A stretch of 64,000 nt of DNA. It comes from Bin94 sp965215535. Lineage in GTDB: Bacteria > Gemmatimonadota > Gemmatimonadetes > Longimicrobiales > Gaopeijiaceae. Below are positions 1-6,742 of the stretch, in pieces. Location of the stretch: the NCBI GenBank assembly GCA_965215535.1, contig OZ244063.1:124001-188000 (forward strand), written 5' to 3'. A program made the position numbers and the translations under genes. The number at the start of each line of letters is the position of its first letter. Within the stretch, counting starts at the first letter, position 1. The notes under the pieces are model-generated. The model did no database searches, was not told the origin of the DNA, and saw nothing but the letters and a program-made list of their open reading frames with translations.

Positions 1-624
1 TCCCTCGTCATCGACCGAGGTGGCCACGGTCCAGCTCCCGTCCCAGTTCTTGTTGAAGCCGCCCCCCGCGCCCGACTGAAAGCGCTGCCGCGTATTGAAG
101 CCACCCCCCTGGAAGCGCCCCCCGCCGCGGCCCTCGTTGGCAACCTGGCCATCGTACTCGATGCCGGTGGGCGTGGTGCCGAAGACGAAGCCGTTCTGAT
201 CGTCGTTCCAGGTATCCAGAACAAAGACGACCGCATCGCTCTGATCGACCTCGTAGTCGCGGATCCTCTCGCCATAGGTGATGGCGTCGGCGTTGCGGTC
301 GAAGGCCCAGACCCCCACGTAGAGCGCGTCGGCGTCGAAGAGAATGCGCACCTCGGTTCTCTCGCTGGCCGGCTGGCCATCGTCGGGGACGCGCTGGGTA
401 AAGCCGGTCATCGCGACTCCCTGACTCCACGCGCTCTCGTTGAGGTGCCCGTCGATCGCAGGCGATTCGGTGATCTCGACCGCCGTGGCCGTGGTGGCGG
501 GCGGCGGTGCGGCGGCGGTGCTCCCCGGTGCGCCCTGGCCATTCTGGGCAGCCAGTGGCCCCGCAGCCCACAACAGTCCGGAAGCGACGGCAAGGCGCCA
601 GCCGCAGGGAACGGTTTTCGTCAT
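1..624 (-). CDS. DUF5916 / CBM9-like secreted protein, partial (3' end off the window)
   Basis: The frame is open from an ATG at 624 to the window edge, giving 208 N-terminal residues. It begins with a signal peptide (TKTVPCGWRLAV, then a hydrophobic run ending in AAQ). A carbohydrate-binding family 9-like domain follows (about residues 50-180): IDGHLNESAW near the start, then LFDADALYVGVWAFD, then DVVFVLDTWND-type strands. This N-terminal domain leads large DUF5916 outer-membrane-associated proteins, usually 700-900 residues, whose C-terminus is barrel-like. The rest lies outside the window, so the second half is assumed, not seen. Gly-rich stretches around residues 160-190 (GRGGGRFQGGGF) are typical of the linker region. 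The substrate is unknown. It is transcribed away from the propeller lipoprotein at 848, so 625-847 is a divergent intergenic region. Confidence 0.8.
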   Translation of the reverse strand, partial: MTKTVPCGWRLAVASGLLWAAGPLAAQNGQGAPGSTAAAPPPATTATAVEITESPAIDGHLNESAWSQGVAMTGFTQRVPDDGQPASERTEVRILFDADALYVGVWAFDRNADAITYGERIRDYEVDQSDAVVFVLDTWNDDQNGFVFGTTPTGIEYDGQVANEGRGGGRFQGGGFNTRQRFQSGAGGGFNKNWDGSWTVATSVDDEG

Positions 625-847
625 TTGGCCCTTCCTCGTTTCCCGAGGCTCTCCTGCAATCCTCATAAGCAGTCTGCAGGCTGCAAGATAGCGCTGCAGA
701 GCCCCGGACAGAAATGGCGCGGGTGCGGGGGAGATCTTCGGATGGTAGCTTCACGCCCCGGATTGCCGGTCCTCGCAGCGTGTTCGCCGGCGACCCGGTG
801 CGCGATGGTTCCTCGTGCCACCCTCGCCAGTCGATTGGAGCGCACCG

Positions 848-1954
848 ATGCCGCGAATTCCACTCTGGATCGGTGCCGTGCTCATGCCTGGCGCCATCGT
901 CGCCGGGTGCAGCGGTCCGCCCCCCGAAATCCCTTCGCCCCCCTTCGACGAGATCTTCGATCTGGTTGAGGTCGTGACCCTCGAAGAGGCTCCAGGCGAT
1001 TCGGTTGCCGAGGTGGGGACCTTTGCCGAGCGCATGGGTGAAGGATTCATCGTTGCCGACAGGCTGCTCCCCCGAATCCGCAGCTACGCCGAGGACGGAT
1101 CGCTGCTGGCTGCCTTTGGCCGTTTTGGCCGCGGGCCCTGGGAGTTTGCGGGAAGAGTGGGTGGCGTCGCCGAGTTGCCGTCGGGAAAGATCGCAATTGC
1201 GGATGCCACGAATATTCTGCGAATCACCTTCCTCACCCATGATCTTTCACCGGATACGATCATGTCCTTTCAATACTTGGTATTGGACGTGCATGCGCTC
1301 GGCGAGGATATTGTCTTTTTCGGCTACGGTCCCGTCCTTGGCGAACGGGTCTCCATTCTGGATGCGATGACCGATCCGCGCATTCACATGTTCCGCGACG
1401 ACTCGGTGGCATGGAGCCGATTCAGCCGCGAAATCTACTCGAAGCCTTACGTATTCGGTTTGTCCGGGCTCGCTTGGACCGTGGCCGGGGATAGCGTTTT
1501 CGGAATGGCATCGCTCGAATATCCGGCTGCGATCTTCAACAGCGCTGGCGACTCCGCGGGAACGATCGGCACTCCCTCGCCCCGCTTCCGGCCCATTCCG
1601 GATATTCCCGAGGGCTACTTCGCCACCCAACAGTCCGGCACCAGGGTGGCGGATCTGCTGCGCAGCTTCGACACGGTGGACCGGCTCGACGTGATCCACA
1701 GCGACCATCTCGTCTTCACAATCGGTCGCCTCGACCATCTGCGCCCCTACCCTCCCTTCAAAATGCTCCATACCCGCGTGGAGATCTACAATCGGCACAC
1801 GGGCGAGAAGCTCTATGAAGACGTGCCACTCCCGGCGGGCGCGAAGGTGCTTGGCGGCGGACGACATCTGTACCTGCTGCTGAATCCCGACATTCCCCCC
1901 TGGCGGATCGCGAAGTACCGGCTGGCGGAGGCGCGCGGACAGGGGCGGAGTTGA
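848..1954 (+). CDS. 6-bladed beta-propeller lipoprotein
   Basis: A 368-residue protein with an N-terminal lipoprotein signal (hydrophobic run ending IVAGC at about residue 19). The body is rich in repeated strands of the 6-bladed beta-propeller family: VGTFAERMGEGFIVADR, the blade motif GSLLAAFGRFGRGPWEF, and LPSGKIAIADA. The ATG at 848 is chosen over the upstream in-frame ATG at 815 because it puts the signal peptide at the N-terminus. Such proteins are abundant in Gemmatimonadota and Bacteroidota and are anchored in the cell envelope. No ligand is known. A paralogue with the same blade motif lies at 42335-43561 on the other strand. Confidence 0.85.
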   Translation: MPRIPLWIGAVLMPGAIVAGCSGPPPEIPSPPFDEIFDLVEVVTLEEAPGDSVAEVGTFAERMGEGFIVADRLLPRIRSYAEDGSLLAAFGRFGRGPWEFAGRVGGVAELPSGKIAIADATNILRITFLTHDLSPDTIMSFQYLVLDVHALGEDIVFFGYGPVLGERVSILDAMTDPRIHMFRDDSVAWSRFSREIYSKPYVFGLSGLAWTVAGDSVFGMASLEYPAAIFNSAGDSAGTIGTPSPRFRPIPDIPEGYFATQQSGTRVADLLRSFDTVDRLDVIHSDHLVFTIGRLDHLRPYPPFKMLHTRVEIYNRHTGEKLYEDVPLPAGAKVLGGGRHLYLLLNPDIPPWRIAKYRLAEARGQGRS

Positions 1955-1979
1955 CACGCCGCTTCGGATTGTGTACTCA
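1950..1979 (+). promoter_or_regulatory. Candidate sigma-70 promoter of the methionine operon
   Basis: A perfect TTGACA at 1950-1955 overlaps the stop codon of the preceding gene. A weak -10 (TGTACT or TACTCA, 1971-1978) lies 15-17 bases downstream. Transcription would start near 1985, about 12 bases before the riboswitch P1 helix. The -35 is visible; the -10 is an inference from spacing. Confidence 0.4.
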
Positions 1980-1994
1980 TACGCTCGGTAGGAA

Positions 1995-2111
1995 CACTCA
2001 TCGAGACCGGCTGAGGGACAGGCCCGTGGACGCCGGGGCAACCTGTGGGAAGTGGCATTCCCGCAAAGGTGCCAACTCCTGCGATGGCGAAATCCATCGT
2101 AAAGATGAGCC
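1995..2111 (+). ncRNA. SAM-I (S-box) riboswitch
   Basis: This leader matches the S-box consensus. The P1 strands are CTCATC (1997-2002) and GATGAG (2104-2109). The conserved core GAGGGACAGGCCC (from about 2013), the GGGGCAACCTG joining segment and the AAGGTGCCAACTCCTGC signature (2065-2081) occur in the right order and spacing. The family binds S-adenosylmethionine and shuts off methionine-biosynthesis genes. Here it precedes aspartokinase, asd, metX and metB, which fits exactly. No U-rich terminator follows; two stems lie between the aptamer and the first gene. Confidence 0.95.
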
Positions 2112-2116
2112 GCCCA

Positions 2117-2143
2117 CCGCGTTCCCCCCAGAGGGAACAGCGG
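2117..2143 (+). promoter_or_regulatory. Stable hairpin downstream of the riboswitch
   Basis: CCGCGTTCCC at 2117-2126 pairs with GGGAAC plus GCGG at 2133-2143, with one bulged A and a 6-base loop. No T-tract follows, so it is not a classic intrinsic terminator. It is part of the expression platform by position. Confidence 0.5.
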
Positions 2144-2173
2144 CAGCCGGCAGCAACCTGGGCGATCCCATCT

Positions 2174-2208
2174 TCCGGAGTCCGGTGAGGAGCACTCAAG
2201 ACTCCGGA
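2174..2208 (+). promoter_or_regulatory. Hairpin masking the ribosome binding site of the aspartokinase gene
   Basis: TCCGGAGTC (2174-2182) is the exact reverse complement of GACTCCGGA (2200-2208), with a 17-base loop. The only Shine-Dalgarno-like sequence before the ATG at 2222 is GGAG at 2206-2209, which lies in the right arm. Formation of the stem would hide it. This suggests translational control by the riboswitch. Confidence 0.55.
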
Positions 2209-2221
2209 GAGCATTCAGGTC

Positions 2222-3139
2222 ATGATCGCCCCCGCCCCCCCGGCTGCGCCCGCCCCTCGGTGGGCGTGCCGGAGCGATTCGCCCGCGCCCCGATCGGCGC
2301 TCCACCCCGCCGCTGCAGAGAGCTCTGCGCCCCCGGCCCCCCACCCCGCCGCCCCTGACCCGGTTGCGCCCCTGGTTCTCAAGTTCGGTTCGTCGGTGCT
2401 GCGCCGTCCCGGCGACTACCCGCGCGTGGCCCGGACGATCGGCGCCGAGGTTGCGCGCGGCCACAAGGTTGTGGTGGTGGCGTCGGCGATGGGAAGTGCA
2501 ACCGATGCGCTCGTTGCAACCGCCCGCCAGGTCTCTGCGGAGCCTCCCGACCGGCTGATCGGCGCACTTCTCGCCACTGGCGAAGAGGCCTCGGTGGCGC
2601 TGCTTTCGCTTGCGCTGGCAGAGCGGGGAATCGCCACGCGGTCCTTCACTCCCTGGCAGTTGCCGGTGCGCACGCGGGGCGCACTCATGCACGCCGACCC
2701 GGTCGCTGTGGACGCCGGGCGGATTCGCGACGCCCTGGGCACGCATGACGCAGTGATTCTACCCGGCTTTATCGGCATGGACCCGACCGGGGTGCCTTCT
2801 CTGCTGGGCCGGGGCGGCTCCGATCTGACCGCGCTCTTCCTGGGGCATGCCCTGGGCGCCGCCGAAATTCGTCTGGTCAAGGATGTGAACGGGATCTACC
2901 CCGCCGACCCGCGCCGTCCCGCCGGATCTGTGGCCAGCGCGCACCGCAATGGAGATTCGGAGCCGGTTCGCCTCCGCCCCTTCCGCGCCCTGGCCTGTCA
3001 CCGGGTGCGCGCCATCGGCGGCGATGTGGTCCAGCCCCGGGCCCTGGATTTTGCCGAAGAGCGGGGGATCAGCTTCCGCGTGACCGGGCTGGGGGGCAGG
3101 GGAACCACAGTCGACCCCAGCCAGGAGGCGATCCGCTGA
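2222..3139 (+). CDS. Aspartate kinase, catalytic domain only
   Basis: Phosphorylates L-aspartate to aspartyl-4-phosphate, the first step to methionine, threonine and lysine. The amino acid kinase fold runs from about residue 50 to 300. It shows LVLKFGSSVL (variant of the KFGG signature), VVVVASAMG, the nucleotide segment GRGGSDLTALFLGHALGA, VKDVNGIYPADPR and IGGDVVQPRAL. At 305 residues it lacks the C-terminal ACT domains used for lysine or threonine feedback in most aspartokinases, so control would rest on the SAM riboswitch. Residues 1-48 are an unusual Pro/Ala-rich extension; the ATG at 2222 is the one with an upstream GGAG, but a later start cannot be excluded. The stop overlaps the next ATG by one base. 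Confidence 0.88.
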   Translation: MIAPAPPAAPAPRWACRSDSPAPRSALHPAAAESSAPPAPHPAAPDPVAPLVLKFGSSVLRRPGDYPRVARTIGAEVARGHKVVVVASAMGSATDALVATARQVSAEPPDRLIGALLATGEEASVALLSLALAERGIATRSFTPWQLPVRTRGALMHADPVAVDAGRIRDALGTHDAVILPGFIGMDPTGVPSLLGRGGSDLTALFLGHALGAAEIRLVKDVNGIYPADPRRPAGSVASAHRNGDSEPVRLRPFRALACHRVRAIGGDVVQPRALDFAEERGISFRVTGLGGRGTTVDPSQEAIR

Positions 3140-4275
3140 TGCCACACGCAATCGATGCGACCGCGAATGGCCGGGAACGTGCCCCCGTGGCGATTCTCGG
3201 CGCCACCGGCCTGGTTGGACAGCGTCTGGTGCGCATGCTCGACCGCCACCCCGGCTTCCGCCTCGCCGAGGTTGTCGGATCGGAGCGGCGCGCGGGACTG
3301 AGCTACCGCAAGGCCATCTCCTGGGTCATGGGCGGCGACCCCCCCACCCATGCTTCGGCGCTCAAGCTGCTCGCGCCCGGAGCTCCCCTGCACAGCCGGA
3401 TCGTGCTCTCGGCGCTGCCCTCGCGGCCCGCAGAGGAGATGGAACCCGAACTTGCCCGGGCGGGTCATGTCGTCTGTACGAATGCTTCGGCTCACCGGCT
3501 GCGGCCCGACACGCCCCTGATCGTTCCCGAGGTCAATGCCGAGGCGATTGCGGGGGTGGCGTCCCAGCCCTGGGCTCAGTCGGGGGGCGCGCTTGTGGCA
3601 AATCCCAACTGCGTGGTCGTCGCATTGGCGATGGCGCTGGCGCCCCTCGAGCGCAACTTCGGCATCGAGTCGGCGACGGTGGTGACGCTGCAGGCGCTCT
3701 CGGGCGCGGGAATGGGCGGACCGCAGGCACTGGAGGTTGCCGGAAACGTGATTCCCTGGATTGCCGGCGAAGAGGACAAGATCGGCCCCGAGCTGAACAA
3801 GCTCCTGGGCACGGGAATCGACCTTGCGGTTGCCGTCAACCGGGTGCCGGTCCTGGATGGCCACATGGCGCACATCTTCTGCACCCTGCGCCGCCCGGCC
3901 TCGCCCCTCGATGCGCTGCGGGCGCTGCGGGACTTTCGCGGAATGGCGGGACCGGACCGGCTGCCGACCCTTCCCCGGCGGCCCCTGGTCGTCTGTACCG
4001 AACCCGACCGCCCCCAGCCCCGCCTCGACGCCGACCGCGCGGCCGGCATGGCCGTCACCGTCGGCCGCCTGCGCTCTGCGCCTCCGCCACACGACCTGGC
4101 CCTGGTCGTGGTTGCGCACAATGGCATTCGGGGTGCGGCCGGCGCCTGTCTGGCCAATGCCGAGCTCTCGACCGCCTACCTCGCGCGACGAGAGGGTGGA
4201 GTGTGCCGCGCCTCCTGTTCGCCCGCCCGCAGGCGCTCCTACACCCGGCCTCTGCGGGTCTGTCTTGACAACTGA
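3139..4275 (+). CDS. asd: Aspartate-semialdehyde dehydrogenase
   Basis: Reduces aspartyl-4-phosphate to aspartate semialdehyde with NADPH. The N-terminal Rossmann motif VAILGATGLVGQRLVRML is at about residues 16-33. The catalytic cysteine is in NPNCVVVALAMAL (about residue 157), followed by TLQALSGAGMGG and the C-terminal substrate segment with EEDKIGPELNKLLG. The sequence resembles the archaeal/fungal-type branch more than the E. coli Asd type (inferred by pattern). Length 378 is a little long; the last 25 residues are Arg/Cys-rich and atypical. It is the second gene of the riboswitch operon, one base overlapping the aspartokinase gene. Confidence 0.9.
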   Translation: MPHAIDATANGRERAPVAILGATGLVGQRLVRMLDRHPGFRLAEVVGSERRAGLSYRKAISWVMGGDPPTHASALKLLAPGAPLHSRIVLSALPSRPAEEMEPELARAGHVVCTNASAHRLRPDTPLIVPEVNAEAIAGVASQPWAQSGGALVANPNCVVVALAMALAPLERNFGIESATVVTLQALSGAGMGGPQALEVAGNVIPWIAGEEDKIGPELNKLLGTGIDLAVAVNRVPVLDGHMAHIFCTLRRPASPLDALRALRDFRGMAGPDRLPTLPRRPLVVCTEPDRPQPRLDADRAAGMAVTVGRLRSAPPPHDLALVVVAHNGIRGAAGACLANAELSTAYLARREGGVCRASCSPARRRSYTRPLRVCLDN

Positions 4276-4288
4276 TGCCAAAACGGTT

Positions 4289-5281
4289 ATGAATATGAAT
4301 TCCCTCTCGCTTCCGCTTCACTTCGACCACCTGGGTGTACGCCGAGTGCAGATCGACTGGGAGGCTCAGGGATCGCCAGCGGCTCCCGTGACGGTCGTGC
4401 TCGGCGGGATCTCGGCCGGGCGGCACGCGGCTCCCAATGCATCGGATCCGGCTCCGGGGTGGTGGCCCGGAATCGTCGGCGCGGGTCTGGCCCTGGATCC
4501 GGCCGAGCGCCTGATCGTCGGCATCGACTACCTGGGCGGCAACACGCCCTCGGGGCCGCTTCGCCCCGTCACCAGTCACGACCAGGCAAGAGCGGTTGCG
4601 GCGGTCCTGGCTCATCTGGGGGCAAGGGAGGCCACCCTGGTCGGCGCTTCCTACGGCGGAATGGTTGCGCTGGCCTTCGCCGAGCTCTTTCCGGAGCGCA
4701 CTGCGGGACTGACCGTGTTTTGCGCTGCGCACCGCACGCACCCCATGGCGACGGCGGTGCGCTCGGTGCAGCGTTCGGCTGCGCGTCTGGGAGCGTCGCT
4801 CGATCGACCCGGCGAGGGCCTGGCGCTGGCGCGCGCCCTTGCGATGACCACCTACCGCAGTCCCCGCGAGTTCGAGTCCCGATTTGCCTGCGAGGCGCTG
4901 AGCCCGGGTGCGCCCGGAGCCCAGCCGGCGCGCTTTCCGGTCGAGGAGTACCTGGATGCGCGGGGCACCGACTTTGTGCGCCACTTCGATGTCGAGCGCT
5001 TTCTGGCTCTCTCGGAGTCGATCGATCTGCACCGGACCGATCCGGCCTCGCTGCCCCCGCACACGCTCCTGGTGTCGTTCGACAGCGACGCGCTCGCGCC
5101 CCCCTGGCTTCTCGACGAGCTGGCCGTCGCGAGCGGAGGCTCGTCCCGGCACATTACCCTGGACTCGCTCTTCGGCCATGACGCCTTTCTCAAGGAAACC
5201 CGTACGGTAAGCGCACTGCTGCGGGCAAAAACCACCCCCGATCCCCAGGGCGCAAAGGTGCGCCGGGAGGCAATCCGATGA
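4289..5281 (+). CDS. metX: Homoserine O-acyltransferase, MetX family (probably succinyl-specific)
   Basis: An alpha/beta hydrolase-fold acyltransferase activating homoserine for sulfur incorporation. The nucleophile serine is in VGASYGGMVALAFAELFPER, the acid in SFDSDALAPPW and the histidine in LFGHDAF. The oxyanion region is GGISAGRHA. The GASYGGMVAL elbow and the neighbouring MetB resemble the Xanthomonas-type MetX that uses succinyl-CoA; acyl specificity is inference. The frame extends upstream into asd, but the ATG at 4289 (MNMNSLSLP), 13 bases after the asd stop, is the likely start, giving 330 residues; ATG 4295 is an alternative. The stop overlaps metB as ATGA. Confidence 0.88.
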   Translation: MNMNSLSLPLHFDHLGVRRVQIDWEAQGSPAAPVTVVLGGISAGRHAAPNASDPAPGWWPGIVGAGLALDPAERLIVGIDYLGGNTPSGPLRPVTSHDQARAVAAVLAHLGAREATLVGASYGGMVALAFAELFPERTAGLTVFCAAHRTHPMATAVRSVQRSAARLGASLDRPGEGLALARALAMTTYRSPREFESRFACEALSPGAPGAQPARFPVEEYLDARGTDFVRHFDVERFLALSESIDLHRTDPASLPPHTLLVSFDSDALAPPWLLDELAVASGGSSRHITLDSLFGHDAFLKETRTVSALLRAKTTPDPQGAKVRREAIR

Positions 5282-6507
5282 TGTTCAACACCCGGAAAAG
5301 CTCTTCGACGACCCGCGCCGTGCGCGCCGGCATCGCGACCGATCCGACCCACAATGCGGTCATACCGCCCCTTCATCTCTCGACCAACTATCTCTTCGAG
5401 AGGCCGGGAATCTGCGGACGCTACGACTACTCGCGCACCGCGAATCCGACCCGCGATCTGGCGGCCCGGGCCATTGCCGAGCTCGAGGGGGGCGCGGGCG
5501 CGGTGGTGACCTCGTCGGGGATGTCGGCGATCGCCCTGGCGACCCGCCTGCTGGGCCCCGACGACCTTCTGCTTGCACCCGCCGACTGCTATGGCGGCAG
5601 CTACCGGCTCTTTCGCGCCGAGGCGGCGCGAGGGCAGTACCGGCTCGAGTTCGTGGAATCGTGGACGCCCGAGGCGCTGGTGCGCGCGCGCGCAGCGAAG
5701 CCGCGCATGATCTGGATCGAGACGCCAAGCAACCCCCTTCTGCGCATTACCGACATTGCGGCCTGGGCCACTCTGGCGCGGAGTGCGGGCGCGATCTGCG
5801 TGGCCGACAACACCTTTCTCTCGCCTGTCAATCAGCGACCGATCGAGGAGGGCGCCGATCTGGTAGTTCACTCGACGACAAAGTTTCTGAATGGGCACAG
5901 CGATGTGGTCGGCGGCGCGCTGGTGGCCGCATCGGACGATCTGCTGGAGGAAATTTCTTGGTGGGGGAATGCGACCGGCGCCTGCGGATCGCCCTTCGAC
6001 GCCTGGCTGACGCTGCGCGGGATTCGCACCCTGCATGCGCGAAGCCGTGTTCACGCGGAGAATGCAGAGCGGGTGGTCGGCGCGCTGGCCGAGAGCGATG
6101 CGGTGACCGCCCTTCACTATCCGGGTCTGGCGAGTCACCCCGGGCACGAGATCGCGGCGCGGCAGCAGCGGTCGGATCGGGAGGGGACGCCGGGATCCGG
6201 AATCGGGCGGAGCGCCTGGGGAAGCCTGATTTCGTTCGATCTGAGGGGGGGCAGGGAGGCTGCGGACGCCTTCTGCGACGGGCTCGATCACTTTGCCCTG
6301 GCCGAGTCGCTGGGCGGGGTCGAGAGCCTGGTGACGCATCCCTGGTCGATGACGCACGCTGCGATGGACCGCGAGGCGCGGCTGGCCGCGGGGATCGGCG
6401 AGGGCCTGCTGCGTCTTTCGGTGGGGATTGAGGCCGCAGAGGATCTGGTGGCCGATGTCGCGGCCGGGCTGAAGCGGGCGGGCCGTGTGGGGGCGGCACA
6501 GCGCTGA
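5278..6507 (+). CDS. metB: Cystathionine gamma-synthase (Cys/Met metabolism PLP enzyme)
   Basis: A fold-type I PLP enzyme that condenses acyl-homoserine with cysteine to give cystathionine. Seen are YDYSRTANPTRDLAARAIAEL, the PLP phosphate-binding SSGMSAI, the aspartate in VADNTFLSPVNQRPIEEGAD, the Schiff-base lysine in VHSTTKFLNGHSD (about residue 204) and the C-terminal substrate loop ESLGGVESLVTHPWSMTHA. At 409 residues it is of normal length. GGGAGG lies 7-8 bases before the ATG, and the start overlaps the metX stop. Methionine gamma-lyase or O-acylhomoserine sulfhydrylase in the same family cannot be strictly excluded, but the SAM riboswitch favours biosynthesis. Confidence 0.88.
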   Translation: MMFNTRKSSSTTRAVRAGIATDPTHNAVIPPLHLSTNYLFERPGICGRYDYSRTANPTRDLAARAIAELEGGAGAVVTSSGMSAIALATRLLGPDDLLLAPADCYGGSYRLFRAEAARGQYRLEFVESWTPEALVRARAAKPRMIWIETPSNPLLRITDIAAWATLARSAGAICVADNTFLSPVNQRPIEEGADLVVHSTTKFLNGHSDVVGGALVAASDDLLEEISWWGNATGACGSPFDAWLTLRGIRTLHARSRVHAENAERVVGALAESDAVTALHYPGLASHPGHEIAARQQRSDREGTPGSGIGRSAWGSLISFDLRGGREAADAFCDGLDHFALAESLGGVESLVTHPWSMTHAAMDREARLAAGIGEGLLRLSVGIEAAEDLVADVAAGLKRAGRVGAAQR

Positions 6508-6553
6508 TCCCGCTCCAGTCGTGCCAGCGCGCCGTGCAGGGAAGAGGGCGCCT

Positions 6554-6573
6554 CCGGCCCCTGCGCGGGCCGG
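6554..6573 (+). terminator. GC hairpin after metB, possible terminator
   Basis: CCGGCCC (6554-6560) pairs perfectly with GGGCCGG (6567-6573) across a 6-base loop, 47 bases after the metB stop. No T-run follows, so termination is only suggested by position. Confidence 0.3.
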
Positions 6574-6742
6574 CCCGGGAGCGGAACCGTGCGGCGAAGG
6601 TGCGCGCGCACCCCCCTCTGCAGTTGTCCCTTGCGTGCGTTCCGCATGGTTCCGCCGTCGGCAGCGTCCGCGCGCTCCGCTATCTTCCTGCCTGTCCTGC
6701 GCGCCTCCTTCTCGCTGCTTCACCCTTCACCGGAATTTCGAC

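Noticed and set aside
8..1240. Long minus-strand open frame across 8-1240
   Set aside because: It is Arg/Gly-rich and runs opposite the propeller gene and in the wrong frame for the DUF5916 gene; both real genes have recognisable families.
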